From assembly GCA_027886175.1 (NCBI GenBank), contig JAJNNQ010000004.1:18857501-18921500 (forward strand): a DNA stretch of 64,000 nucleotides, given 5' to 3'. The stretch is from Phylloscopus collybita (Eukaryota; Chordata; Aves; Passeriformes; Phylloscopidae). Shown here in pieces: positions 24,648 through 38,936 of this stretch (its first letter is position 1; each line of letters opens with the position of its first letter). The notes under the pieces were generated by a model. It made no database searches and was not told where the DNA came from. It saw only the letters and a list, made by a program, of their open reading frames with translations. A program made the translations under genes and the position numbers.

Positions 24648-27182
24648 AATGGATCGGAAGAATAAAAATTAGCAAATTAAAAGAATAATGTTGGTACAAA
24701 ACAAATGCCATGAATAAATTGCCATAGAAATTAGAAAACTTAAGCACCAGTAAAGGAATTCGATAGCTCCAAGCAGTCATAAGAATCATTTTTAAGACAC
24801 AGCCTGACATAAAGATGTTATGTGATATGGTTGCCAGAAACAGAGGCTGATTTTGTTTACACAGAAGAGTTCTGTGCTCATAACTCTGAATTTGGCAAAC
24901 TGCTTGTGCCTAAAATACATGACACACTTTAATCACGGGGATCTTTCTTAGTATACAGAACAATAGTCACATAAGACATTTACTTTAAAATATTTATATA
25001 TTCAGGCAGGCTTTAGCCAGAAAAAACCCCACATTAGATCCTTACATCAATAATTTTGCATAAAAAACCTCACTTGTGAGTTGCTATTGCTTTATAAAAG
25101 AAAATATGGCTATTATATAAAAATATACATATATATGGAAGTTTTTGTGTGGAAGTTTTTGCACAAAACTGCATTTGAAAACTGTGGATACTTGGAAAAT
25201 AACCATAGACATTCTTTGGTCTTATTCTGGATCCAGTTTTGCAACCAACCATACTATTTGTTGTTATAACTATAAACAACAAAAATTCAGTGAGCTACTA
25301 TTTGGTCTATTAATTGCACTGGCACTACCTCTTCCAGGAGTGGAGGGGCCAGCTGTAATATTCTTATAAACTGAAAATTCCCTGTACCAACAAAATATAA
25401 CTTCTATCACAACATATGTTTTTAACCAACATAATTTTATTTTTTGAAAATTAAGTCCCATTTTTTTCAGATTAAAAAGTAACACAAGTAATTTTGATTT
25501 CTCTTCTATAACATACACTAGAAAAAGATGAGGGGGAAACCCTTGTGTATTTTTGGTCAGTGATTATTTTAGAGGTGTTTTACACCCACAGTCTCTCTCT
25601 TTCTTATTAGCATTAGAAAGTGTTCCTTCTTTCTCTCCAAAGGAGAGCTACTGCAGATTTCAAAACACCTTCAGTTTCTGAGGCACTTGCCACTTACATA
25701 ACCAGAATATAATCCCGTATGTAACCAGAATATATTCCACAAAAACTGCCTTGCAATATTGGGAGCTTTTTACTTGTATTTATGGAAATGGGAGAATCAT
25801 AACATATATCTCTGTAAACCCCTTAATGATTTACATCTGCTTAAACCTCGCTGTGAAACAGATAGGCACAGCAAAAAGAAGTGGGGTTTTGGATCTGAGT
25901 ACAAGTTATGTAATAGGCAACAGGTATTTTAAGTCACAAAAGCAGTTTTAGAAGCATGAACTACTTCTTAGTGGTGCTCCCCAGGTCTCCTCAGACACAT
26001 ATCCTTAGGGCACCACAAAGTAATGGTCTCACACTTTGGAGTCTGCTGAAAACACTCAAATGAACTACTTTAGTCTTTTTAAAGCCTCAGTTCAGCTGAT
26101 TGCTAGTCCCAGAGGAGTGACCCCACACTCATTTGACAAACGCAAAGCCCCGCTTCTCCTCATCTCCTGTTCAGCCTGAGAGCATCACAACCCTGAGCCC
26201 AGGTGGCCGCAAAGGGGGGACACTGCTTTCAAAAATCCACATCCCCTGCTCCAAAGACAGTGACCCTAAACCCTTCTGCTCTCTCCTGTAAGGCTTTGCT
26301 GGCTTGTTCATAAAAGCAAGATGGAAAGGCTGGGGTCAAAGCCCAGGAGCTCCCATGCAGCAGGATCCTCACTGCAGTGTGTCCTACAGGGCTTGTTTGT
26401 GCTTCCTCAGTCATGTCCCCCTTTTCCCCAGCTCAGGAGGAGTCCTTAGGATTCGGGACTGACTCCCAGTCAGTGCTTCAGGGCTAGCTGGAAGTTCTCC
26501 AGAGAGGAGCAGGAGGACACAGGGCTGCCACCATGTCCCACACAGTGAGTTCCCCCTGTGCTCCTGCAGTTCTCTTCAGGCCTTGAATGTGGGGGTTTAT
26601 TTTTCCTCCAAGTTAAAGGAAAAAAAAAAAAAAAAAAGGCGCCTCTTGGGAATGCTAAAAGAAGTGATATGTGATGCAACCAATACACACGGCCCTGAGA
26701 TTTAGGAAGGCTATTTGTTTTGCAAAGAGGCTTCTCTTCTAAGTGCATTAATTCTGAAAACGGGTCTCAGAGCGCTGCAGGATCAACCTAGCAAGAGACA
26801 AAAAATTTAAGAAGCTAAATATGTATGATCCCAGGAAAAAAAAATTAAACAAAGATTAGTTTTTTAAGAAAATGGCTTCATGCTGTTCATGTATAGTTTT
26901 CAAGCCTTCCCTTATTATATAAAAATAAAAAAAAAGTTTATTTCTTTGGATGGCTTGTCAGTAGGTGTCAGTTTGGAATGTTTATGATAAAATGTCAACA
27001 CAAAGCTGCAGTATATCAGGCCCCTTGTGTTTTAACCTATTTAGTGCTTATGGTTCTATCTCAGTAACTCTGTACATAAAAAAAAAAAAAGCATAATATT
27101 TTTTCCACTTGGTAAGTCTACACTTAAGGGATCCTGGTGTATTGAAACAGTTATGCATGGCCCGCAGGTTACTCCTTTCTTT

Positions 27183-27219
27183 CCCCCTCCCCCCCCCCCC
27201 TCCCCCCCCCCCCCCCCCC
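27183..27219. repeat. Poly-C tract
   Basis: Thirty-seven bases, all C except T at 27188 and 27201. The only long C homopolymer in the window. On the minus strand it is a G run able to form G-quadruplex structure, and it is also a site of likely sequencing-length error. Confidence 0.9.
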
Positions 27220-30200
27220 ATTTCCAGATCCTCATTTATTTTTTGTTTTTAACAAAATTTAAAATTAAGGAGTTTTTTTAGAGCAGATAAAACAGCCAAG
27301 TGCTCACTGATGCTTATAGGAAAATCCCTCTTTTGAATGCAAAAGCTGTTGCAGTTCCGCTATCCATAGCAGATCACACAGGAAAGTCTAACAAGCCTCT
27401 GGTGAAGCACTGAGGTTTTTTTCTTTTATTATTATTATTCCAGTCAGTCAACTGACAACAGCTCCAACCCGGTTAGAAATCCTTTAAACTGCACTTCAGA
27501 AATCACCATCACAATTGCTACTAATTGGCACTTTTTGCTGGCAGCCTCGGGAAAAGAAAAAAGCAGCAGTGACTGAAGGGGGCCATGGAGAGAGTGAGGT
27601 GCTCCTGCCTGGCAGGAATCGTCTCCCAGAACAGGGCTGAGGATTCCTGAGGCAGAGAGGTTCTGGAAAAATAAAACACGTCATGCCCCATCCAGGTTGT
27701 ACCTGCGGGTAATGGGGCAGCGTCCCCCTGGGCACAGGCCAGCCAAAGGGTATCAGAGAGCCTAAGAGTCATTTAGTAAAGATTGCTAAAATGTATTTTT
27801 AAATGGTTACTCTTGAACCTTGCCATTTGCAGGTTGTCTTTTATTACTCTTCTAGCTGACTGTAGGAAGGAAAACTGCAGCCAGGATGAAAGCAAGCCAT
27901 GAGCTGGGCTATGCCCTGCAAAACCTGAGCTGGGAAAGGATTAAACCCCAGAATAATTTGTTTAAAATTTTAGAAGCCTTCATCTCAGTCTCAACGACCC
28001 TATTAAGTCTATGTGCTGTGCTTTGATTGCAATCCATAACTAACCCCCAAGGCCACCCTTCCTGGGTACAAACCCATTTCATACAGCTCATGTGCATTAA
28101 GGCTCTTCACTGAAAATGCAAAACTGATTTCCACAAACTACTAATTCCAAGACTTCTTTTCAATGGTTTTGATTCCTAATGGTATATTAGAACCACAAAA
28201 ACACCATCTAGATTTTGTTAGGAGCTTTCTGTGAGCCATTTATCTTGAGAAACACCAAGACTTAGCTGGTGTTCAGGCAAAAGCATTTTCAGGTGAGGGA
28301 AATCTGCAGAAAGGATGTAAATTACCCAAGCAATTGCCCTACTGATTGTGTGATATAATGGCTTTCCCACTGTGTGGCGATTAAAGGATTGTGGCACTCC
28401 TTTCCTGAAAAGCTCTGCTGCAAGACAGCCAAACACAGAGATGCAGGTCTGCACTTTGTCTGGATGTCCCACCCCAGCTGGACACACACAACATCCCCAC
28501 TGTAACTATGAGGCTGTTAGTCTGGCTGGGCAGGTAATGTGCATAAATCAAATCAACCTGTCCACCAAGCTCAAGGAACACTGAAGAAATTACTGCACTT
28601 ATTTCCCATATTAATGAACAAACCACATTTTCCTGGTTTGGGTACCTTTTGTCCCTGCTGAAAGCTTCTCAGTGCCAGATGTGCAATAGCTGGAGGATAC
28701 TCCTGCAGCAAGACTAAGACTTGGGCCTACTGCTCAGAATTCCTCACTATTTTCTCTAAAGATGTCTTAATGAGATTAAAGGCTGAAAAATTCACCTTAT
28801 GGTGAACAGGTGGAGAATTGCAGATCAAACTCCCCGTCAGTTCCTGCCCTGCAAAAAAGCCGCCCTGAGTCTTCATGAAGCAGCTGGATTTGTCAGGGTG
28901 CTGATCCTGAGCTGTGTCACTGCACAGGAGATGGTGCAACTACACTTGCACATCCCTCTCAGGACCAGGACAATGCAGCATGGAATGACTTGGACGGTTC
29001 CTTGGATCCTCCTCACTTGGATGAAAATCCAAATTGCTTCATGGTGGGGATAATGAACCAGTGAAAGGGAAATTCAGATACCAAAGGCAATAATTCAGCT
29101 GTTGAAAAAAAACTACTAAAACAGACCAACTAAAATTTACTGTTAATGTAGACATCAGAGGGGTTAAAAACAAAAAAAGCAGTATCAAAACCCCCAAACC
29201 AACCCAAAATTTCTTGGCATTTCTGGATAATTACGTAAAAATTTAACTCTTCTGGTTATTAAAGGTTAATATGTTCTTGTCAATATACAATATACTTTGG
29301 GTAAATATTGTGAGATATGTTCTGTGCACAAATATTTTTTAAAATATATTGGAGGGAAAAAAAATAAACTGCTTCTTTTTTCCTTACAAGGGAAGCAGTT
29401 GCTGGCAGAAATAAATATGTTTTCTGCTTCCTGATTTATCTGTCAAACTAAGAACATTTGAAGTATTTCTGCACTAAATATATTCAACTTATCAAAAATC
29501 ATGTACAGAATGAGAACTGTCAGAATAAAATTAGCAAGATTTTCTTTTAGTGTAAGTCGTAACAAACAGAGCTTTATATTTGGCACAATATAATTCTTGC
29601 TTTAAAATCAAAATTTAACCTTTAAATAAACTGCAGAATGAGAAAGTGGAATCCTGTTTTTCTGAGGAGGAATTTAGAAACAATATGTTGTCATGCATAT
29701 AATCTTAATTAACGGAAGTCACTGCACAACCAAGACTATGAGACCCACATTTGATTGACACCTGATATTCAAGTGAAAAATTAGTAATTCTGTGTTTTTT
29801 GGAATAGGAAGTAGCATAATTTTTTTTTGTTCAGCATGTTAGCCAACAGCAGTAATGATGTGCAGTATGAGAACTAACAACCACAAGCTTTTTGTTTAAA
29901 TAAATCTCTACACTTTCAACTGCCAAGTGAAAAATAGGAAGTTAATTAATTACAAAATCTTAACATAAATTTTCACCAAATTGGGCTCCTAAGGAAAAGC
30001 AACTTTAACCAGACTTTAGTTTGCTAGCAGAGATTTCTGCAGGTAAGATGGTAAAACTGATAAATACTTAACAGACACATGTGGAAAAATCAGAGCAGTT
30101 TCATTCTCTGGGACTTACGAGTCAACTCAGAGCTAAACTATACCTGACACACACCTGATTTTTATCAATGCCAGGTTACAAAATACCATTTTTTCCATCT

Positions 30201-32523
30201 ATCATCTGGAGTAAAAAGTAGTCTGAAACGCAGATTTAATTTTAGTTGCAGTTGCTGGTGGTTCATGCTAAGGAGAGTTACAGAACCTCTCAGATTTCCC
30301 AGGTTCTTGCTGCACAGTCAGGTCAGATGGGCAAGAAACAAATATTGCTTGATATGGTTAAAACTCTGGAGTAGAAATATCAGACTTTTATTGTACTGAA
30401 TGACTGAAAGAAGCTGAAATTGAGATCATGTTGTAACATCAGGATGGACTCCAACTTGTCCAGGCAGCAGCCCTGATGCCAGATGGATATGGCAGTAGTG
30501 TACAGAGCAGTAACATAAACTAGGACGGAGAAATCTAACACTGAAATCTTTCAGTCTCCATGATTTGGTCCCTTCTCCCATTCCAATTAAACCACAAGTG
30601 GAACGTTTGGGGATGTTTCACTTTTGTTCTCTCTGAGAAATGCTGTGTCCTTAATTCTACCATTATTTTACATGAACGTTGGACTGGCTTGCAGTAGCCC
30701 TGACTCCATTTAACTGGAGTTAACTTGACTCAGCTGTGAGTGAAGCCATGAATTACTGCTCATCACCCCATGGTTTGGGTGATATCCTTCAATTTAAGGC
30801 TCCCACCCAGGATAACGCAGAAGTGGAAGGCTCACTAGAATAATGTGTCTTTCAGCTGGCAGAGTAACCCCATTTTTGGAAATGAAGACGTTCTTACAGA
30901 CACTTAAAGATGCATTTTAAGGAGGACAACACTGTACTTGAGTTGTATGCCTAATTTGCAGTGCAAAGACAAGAAATCAACTGCTTGTTCTTGACTCATA
31001 TTTTCAATGAGCTTGTTATTTGCTCTGCTCAGTGTTTATGGAAGAAAAAATCGCTCATTGAAAAGTGAAGTAGAAAAGAACAAAGAAAAAACATTTTTAG
31101 CTTAATTTTAATTTGTGCATGCTGAGCAAACAGCATGAATTTTCCTGTAAAAATTGTGTTGGAATTGGAGCCATTGAGCGCGGGAGTGTTCAATCTCAGT
31201 TTTGCTTGTTTAACCAGTTCTTGATTTCTGAGCAAGTGAATCTAATGCACTATGCTTGGGGATGTTTCTTACTGTATTTCATTACAGCTGCTGAGAATTT
31301 AAAGCAATTAGCTTTTCATGTTTTCTCTCTGTTTCTTTTTGTGTAGTGTTCCCTACCATGGGACTGCTCTTATTATCTTGTATGTTAAAGCTCATCAAAT
31401 TTGTATCCTAGTTTGCCAGGCAAAAATTAGCTGTGAACTATAGGAGCTACTCTGGAGTTCTGTTCTGCACACACTGGCTGATTTCTGCAATATGCTGCTG
31501 CTCAGAGATCAGCTCCTGGGTTACTGCTTCGCCTTAGGGTGTAAGCAGATGTTCTCAGTTTTGGCAACTTCACGAGAATTTGGACACCAAACTCTGTGTC
31601 CTTGCTGTTGTCAAAGTTATTTGAAGGAACTTCCACACTCTAGAGCAGGACATGGGCTCTAATCAGCAAGTTACAGCTCTGAAATGCTACAATATTCATT
31701 TTATTTTGCACAAATGCAATAACATTTAAACTTTGGATCAAGTTATTATTCTCTGTTCCTGCTGTCCCCGCATATTGTGACTTCTTTTGATAAAAATTCA
31801 GATGTAAGATTACACAAAAGTTGCATGCAACTCTCAGAAACTGAGAGGGGCATTTAATTATTTTAAAACACTCTCCTGAATTCTTTAGCAACATTTACAA
31901 TCTTGTCTGTGGCATGCCAACACTGTGCACTTGGCATCATAGAACACGAACAGACTATCTTCATCTCTGGATAGGAACAAGATAGCCTGCACAATCAGAT
32001 ACACTTCATAGAGATAAATCTTGACAGACACTTTAATAGTTCCCAGCACTGGTGGGGATCAGCAGTAAGCTTGTACTTGAACATCATTTTTGTTTTCTGC
32101 CACTTTCTGGATACCCAAATATACGCAGGTAATAAAACTAGCAGTTGATGAAAAAGTATGACTCTTCTAGTTGTAAGAATTTCCTATTTGACTCATGTTA
32201 AAGACATGAAAAGAGAAGCCTGAGAAATGTTTGCAGAATTCAAAATCCAGTTTCTATTCTGTTCAATTTTTACTCCACCTCCACCAGTAATGATGAGCCG
32301 GTTAACTCTGGTGGTGTTCTTGTTCCAGATTTTTTTTTTTTTCCTGTAGAAATGAGCTGACTCTCCTTTAATCAGAATGTGCAGTAGACAAATGAAGCTG
32401 TGTAAATATTTCTTCAAGCCTTCTGAACACCAAAGGAACTCAGTCTTTCTGCCATCTGGGTAGAATACTATAACCAGTCCAGGGCTGCTTTTCCTGGAAT
32501 TGGGAGTGTGTGGGGATGGGACC

Positions 32524-32945
32524 TGATGCCTTGAGCTTTCCTGTTTTTCAGGTTCTGTGCTTCCCAGGGGTGCAGCTCTGAGCCTCACATTCAGGGTCAC
32601 TCAGCTCTTCACAGAGCAGGGACACAAAACAAATCCTGTTCCTGCTGCACACCAAGGGCAGCTTCCAGCCCAAAAGCACAAACAAGGGTGGCTGGAGGGA
32701 GGAACAGAAAGGATTGGACCTCACAACCCAAAGCTGTAATTGGACAATTAAACCCCAATATGCAAATGGACCAAACCTGATCAAAGTGTGAGACCCTGTG
32801 ACCATTTTTCCATTTTGTGACCATTTTGGGTCCACCTTGGGTGTAGCCCTGCCCTGTCCTGCCCAAGGTCTATCCTAGAGACCTTCCAATAAATATCTAC
32901 TTTATTCTCTAGCTCTGTCCTGTGGGGAGACAAAAGGAGATGCTG
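32524..32945 (+). mobile_element. Diverged LTR, family A copy 3 (right end approximate)
   Basis: It starts TGATGCCTTGAG, matching the copy 2 left end, and shares blocks with copies 1 and 2 throughout: the segment around CCCCAATATGCAAATGGACC (32753-32772), the AAGTGTGAGACC-like block, and the terminal region with AATAAA (about 32890-32895) followed by CTTTATTCTCTAG. It is more diverged than copies 1 and 2 are from each other, so it is an older insertion or another subfamily. The right end is blurred near ACAAAAGGAGA (about 32935-32942), and I found no target duplication. A 135-codon minus-strand ORF crossing its left edge is not a gene. Confidence 0.7.
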
Positions 32946-33650
32946 CTGAAGGCAGTCTTGCCCTTGATATGTTACAGCTGTGTTAATTACCCCAGAGCGC
33001 GAACAGCCTTGCCCTCACAGCCATGGACGTTATAAAGAGTGAGTTAGCTGGGAAGGAGTCACTTGGAGTCTGCTGGCTGTGCTGTGAAGCACTGGGGACA
33101 GGAGGTTATGCAAGGGACAGAAAAGGTAAGATGCTGTGTGTAGGACAGACAGGGTTAGGTGGCCATGAACTAGAGGAGAAAGAGAGAAAGAGTCAGAGCT
33201 GTGTGGAGCTGCCCTTGGGACGCTACAAAGAAAAGGTATGGAACACTCTTGAATAACAAGGTGCTGATGCTTGGAGCTTTCAGATGGTTTTTAATGAAGC
33301 ACTTTGAGTGCAGTGTCTGTCTCGACCACCACATATCGACTAGGACACTGTCCAGTCTCTGTCCCAGATCAGCCTTCCCAAGGCATCAGATGCTGCCTTA
33401 ACCCTGATCCCACCCTGCTGATGGAGGCACAGCTCTCTCATAACCAGGACACAGCAGCCACCTCAGCTCCTGTCATTGCTCTTCTAGTATTTTTTAGGAA
33501 ATGGACTGCAATCTTTACCCTCTTGAAGAATCAAATGCCCCTCTGGAAAAACTTGAGTACAGACATTCTTTATATTTTATTTCACACATTTGAGTTTGAG
33601 GGCAGGCTTAGGGTCCTTTTCTTAAGACTGTCATAAGGTTAAAACTTTAA

Positions 33651-33653
<3 letters not shown>

Positions 33654-33693
<40 letters not shown>
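33654..33693. repeat. Poly-T run (40 T)
   Basis: Uninterrupted T run. One of the two longest homopolymers in the window. Confidence 0.9.
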
Positions 33694-33696
<3 letters not shown>

Positions 33697-36678
33697 GGAA
33701 CGCAGTGAGCACTTTACATCTAAACCTCTGTTCTGCGTTTTGACAGTAAGCTTGAATCTGGTAATCTAACAGAGGCAAAAAAAGCAGCCTCAGCAGACAT
33801 GCTCCAACCTTGTGTTCAACCATATTAAGAATTAATACTTAGTCTTGCCGTACAACCCAGCTTTAATAAAGCCTCCTAAATCCTCTTGGCTGCTGCTCTG
33901 ACAGGGCAGCATCAATCGCAGCGCTCGACTTTTGTGTCTGCTAATTCAATAGGCAGCCAGACAAGGCTTTCAGAGCTGCATTTATGGGATAATGAGGCTT
34001 TTTGCATAGTTTCAGTTTTTGCCATGTTGACGGGGGGAGAAGGCAAGTTCTTTGGGAATGGTGGATTTTAAAAATGTTCTCAGAATAAATGCTTCCTGCA
34101 TGTTAAATGCTTCTGATAGGGCCAACTGTTTGAGCTCTCTTTCAAACTATTCAGTGCATCCTGAGAAAAAGTGGGTTTGGGATGTGCCTGCTTTTTGTGT
34201 CTTCACTGGTCATTTTTGACAGAAGAGAAGCCTCAAAGTATCATCTCTTCAGGGTGAAGACAAATCTAAGATTTCCAACAAGCTTTTTGTGTCTCATTTT
34301 CCTGCATTTCATGAGACTTCTACCTCTCTAAGACAATACTGCTCCATTTTGGCAGTTCCAATTACATTTTAATATTGTAAAAGTATGAGAGTACGCATTC
34401 AGCTGAAGGTTTGTGCATCTGAGTGGAAATGCAGAAGATGGCTTAGTGCTGATCTGGTTGAACACACCACTGCCCAAAAGAGTTTGTCTCAAAGCTGCTT
34501 GCATGCAGATCTTTGTTCAAGCTGCCAGTGCAGTACAGCAGCTCCTCTGCCTGTTGGCCTGCCCAGGCTCACTAGAAGGAAGCTCCACAGCTCTTGACTT
34601 GACTACCTTATCCTGTCTTTAATTACTAGTAAGTTTGATTAGGTTAGGTAAGTAGATCTGATCAATTTTTATTTTTTTTTCCCCGAATGCGTTGGAAGTC
34701 TGAATTTTTTTTTCAGGTCCAGACTCAATGGGTCAAGGGCAAAATTCACACTGATCTGACAATACAGAGATTCTATTTATGATTAGGGAAGATAATTTTC
34801 CAGAGTTAATACTTTTAAGTAAGCTTTTTTTTTTTTTTTTTACTCCAACCTGGAGGGTCTACTCTGAGGCTTCTTCTCTAGTTTCTTTGGAAGTTTTAGT
34901 ACTGTTCCATCTAATTTTTTCCCGCATGTGTGGAGTTCTGTTCATTTCTTTTTCAGCACATACTTAGTTACGTTTGGATCTTGATTGGGAATTTTGACCT
35001 CTGAAGCATTTCAGCTTTAAAAATACTGCTAGTAATCAAAATAGTTTTGATTTAAAACTCATTAACATTTAATATTTAAAATCAAGAGTCTTTCAAACCT
35101 GGCCTCAATCAGCAAGGGTCTATGGCAAAACTGCAGATTTTGTTGTATCTGTTCCTCAAATGAGGGCAAATACACCAGTATTTGCATTTTGTCCTGAATG
35201 CTGCAGCAAAGTTCTGCCAGGGTTATATGATACAGAAGTACAGGATTTATGCAAATGACGGACAAATAAGCCATGTTACTGAGATTTGCTTAATTAGCTG
35301 TTCTGACTCAATCAGAAACACTCATCAACAGGTAACACTGTCTCAGCAACACCACCTTTTGGTGTTTTTGTGCTTTTCTAGCAATCAGGGTTTTTAAACA
35401 TGCTACGTGAACACCAGAGCAGTTTCAGGTCTCACTGGTATCCTCCAGGGAAAGTTCAGATCCAGCTTCTCTAAACTCTGCAGACTTCAGCTGTTTTGTT
35501 CACAAGGATGATGACTTGGTTCCCCTCTGACTCTGTACTTTGACACTTAACACCTACTAAATATTGTTATATATAGCTTTTTTTGATGAAACATCATTTC
35601 AGAGGCTTTACCTTTCTGACATTTCTGCCTCCAGTTGATGTTTGGAACTGCATAGAACAGCATTCATTAGGGGAAAAAATCAAAACAAAACCCAAAAAAC
35701 ACAAAGAAGAGTTAGGGACTCTAAAACTGCAATGGAAATGAAGAGAGTAAGAATCTAGAGACTCCTCTCTCATCTTTGATTTTATCCTCACCCTGCTGAC
35801 AGAGACCTTGTCTCTGTAACCTGATAATTTAGTTGTTTCAAGCTCTGCATCTTTTTGACATTTACTAAGGTCCTCAATTGATTTATCTCAGTTAAGTACA
35901 TTCACACGTTGACAGTTCTTAATCATTTATTGTTATCTGCCCAGTCATGGCTGTACAACCCAATCTCTCTCAATCTTCCAAGAAAGGAATTACCACAAAT
36001 CAAAACCCTTAGGTAACAAACCCCAGAAGTTGGTGAGCAAAAACTGATTCACCTTTTTTGTTTGTTTTGTTTTGGTTTTTCTTAGGTTTTCTTTTGCTTC
36101 TTGCCCAGTTTTGGAACTAAACTGAAGAGGTCCCTGAAAAATTCACTATATAATAAAATTCAGCTGTGTTACTAGCTCTATTTATGAGGTTAACTTGTGG
36201 AAAAACTTCCATAAACAGAATAATTTGACACTTTGCTCTGTTGCAAAGTGACACTTTTGCAGAGCCACCCTGCCTCTTGCTTGAGTCAGGATTTATGGAG
36301 CTGAAGCTGTCAGGGAGTCTGTCTCTTCTAATACCCAGGTGAATGTAGATGCCTGTTCACATTAAAATACATTTCTCGTGCAACACAGAGTTGCTCAAAA
36401 TGCGAGTTTGTCCCCTGCTGCTGCAGCTGAGCCATCCCTTCACTTCACACACTTTTGCCCAGGGCCATGCTGGTTTCTATTCATAAAGGCTTCACATCAG
36501 TGTCCCACTGCTGCCTAATTGCAGCTGGGAACTCAAAAGAGCAGCACCGTGGCTTTTTCTAATGGGTTGAGGTTGGAAATTCCCATGCATAATATGCTGT
36601 GGCAGGATATCAGACTCCTGTCACACACCAAAACTCAAGCTGTAATTGTGTTAACAGCAAATTGCCTGTTGCTGGCCT

Positions 36679-36681
<3 letters not shown>

Positions 36682-36727
<46 letters not shown>
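36682..36727. repeat. Poly-T run (46 T)
   Basis: Longest uninterrupted homopolymer in the window, preceded by CCTCTC and followed by CCTTCTCCC, so it sits within a longer pyrimidine tract. Confidence 0.9.
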
Positions 36728-38895
36728 CCTTCTCCCAGTAACAATTTGTAAAGCTATCACAGAGTTTTCAAAGTAGAAGCATAATCATGTTTTCACTAAA
36801 TGTGTCTCTATTTTTCCTTGCCCTGGAAGTACAGTGTGGATTGCCTTCCTCAGCCTCCTAATTGAGGGAGTTACTGACTCCTGCACTCCCAGCACCACTG
36901 TAGATCACAGACAAGTCTTGGAAAACCTCCCTGATCTCTGAATTCCTGTAATGACAGCAGATTTAGACAATTATCAGCATTTTTAACTCCCTCACTGCGA
37001 GGTTTGTGACTTAGCCACAAAAACAACCAGGCAATGCTGAGCCCTGACCTGAGATCTCCACCTCACAGAGCTCTCGGTGCTGGGTTGTGCGCTTGAGGGG
37101 AAGTCAGCAAAGCATTCCTCACGCAGTGAGCGTAGGACAAAGAAACAATCAGCGTGGAGTCCAGACTCCTTATTACACCTTACACTGTCAGAGCTGTTTC
37201 CAGAGAGGGTTTTTGACAAGGTGAAGCACCACTGTGACTGCTGCTTATTTAAGGCAGCGTTGTTGGTGTGTTACCTACACACACCTCCTCCCAGCACAAT
37301 GAGGCTGTGATGGTCCTTGCATTACACACCCTCATTAAAGAAATGGAAAAATACATTATTTAAACACAAATGTTAAATTTTGAACTATTCAAGTGCTGGA
37401 TGCACAAAATGACCAAAAAGAACATAATCTAGCTTTATACCAGTTTAACTAGAACCTTACTGAGCAGCAAACCTGAGTTAAGAATGGTGAAAAAATAAAT
37501 TATCAAAAATATTTTACATTTTCTGTATTGTATTATCAACTCAGTGTCTTGTTAAACTGAATGAATTAATGCTAAGAGCTACAATGTTTTTTAATATCTA
37601 TAAATGGAAGCTGTACCGGAATTAATGAGGTTAATGCCATTAGATAAAAAAGCCCTCAAGATTATAGGTAGACTTATTAGAGAATTTTACATTAAAGTTG
37701 TTCAAAGTTTAAAATTTAGAGGATAGCCAGAACAAATTTTAGTATAAATCTAAAAGAACTCCTGAAAGTGCATGTGACAACTGAAGGCAAATTTTTCATG
37801 TGCTGGAAAGCTTCTACTTAAAGATCTTATTTGTCTTATGTCTCCAGCAATCTTTTGCTTATGGCCAACAAGCGTTAGACCTGTGATGTATAGCAGGAAA
37901 ATCTAATACAATTAACATGCAGATATAATTCACTGAGATAACAATTCTTGATAGATCTGGAGCACTTGAAGGTTATCTTGCTACACAATCACACTTTAGA
38001 AATGCTATTTTTTTAATTATAGTTTGAATTGTTCTTCTCTATTTGTCTTGAAAACGTGTTCTCAGATTTCAATGGGGAAAAAGAACCACTTGTAATGTTA
38101 AGATTCATGCGTGACCCTCCTGATTCCTCTCTTTTAAAGTGAATATGGGCTAGAAAATAAGTTTTACTGATCAGCTGGTTGATAGGTACTATGAGAAACT
38201 TTATAGTGATTGTCACTGAGATCTGTAAATGAACATAACTGGACTGCACTGAGGATATGATAAAACATTGTTAATCACACAGATGGATCTGACATTACAG
38301 GGGAAAGGTAGAATGACAAAAATAAAGGAACCAGAGCTGTTCTTTTAAATCTCCAATTGTCAGAATTATTAAATTTGCAGCATTATTCACTTGTATGCTT
38401 ATTTCCACATTTCAGTGTCTGACCTTGGGTGTATATCTGTATCCATTCTGCATCACATCCACTTGGAGTGTGAATAGTCTTTATCTGATCAAGTCCAGAA
38501 CCTCACCCCCTGCAATCATGTATTTCTGAAAGAGGACCTTATAGTTAAAAAATCCCTTCCCTTTCTGCGTTTTATCTGCTGAACTGAATATATATCAGCA
38601 CATTCACTCATTTCAAAGGAAGTACTTCTCCATCAAAATACAGGGTTAAGTGGGACCAATCAATATAAAATATACAGCAGGGATAGAGGAAAAAAAGTTC
38701 AGGTCAGATACTCTGAGAGATATAAAATGTCACAGTTAATTTTTCACTCATCTAGACTGAAAAGGAACTGCTGAATTATCTATGAAAGTGAACTAACTTT
38801 GATACCTTGACATCAATGCTGCATCACATTATCCAAAAGAGTAGAGCCACCCATTATTCTATTATTTACTTACCCACATGCAATGGCCATTATCA

Positions 38896-38936
38896 TATAT
38901 ATTATATATATATATATATACACACACACACATATA
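38896..38936. repeat. Compound (TA)n-(CA)n microsatellite
   Basis: TATATATA units pass into CACACACACA and back into TATATG. Confidence 0.9.

Larger units (their letters stand above)
6821..32523. other. Long AT-rich non-coding stretch
   Basis: About 25.7 kb without a supportable exon. Content is unique AT-rich sequence with simple repeats listed separately. Additional short runs include T at 15869-15884, A at 26621-26638 and an AT-rich patch of AATAAT/TATAAT at 10385-10437. ORFs are 60 to 150 codons and random in character. The 149-codon minus-strand ORF at 16915-17364 and the overlapping ORFs at 22766-22986 are translations of A/C-rich repeats. A 62-codon ORF at 23620-23805 has an acidic composition but no convincing splice context. 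Whether this is intron or intergenic DNA cannot be decided. Confidence 0.6.
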
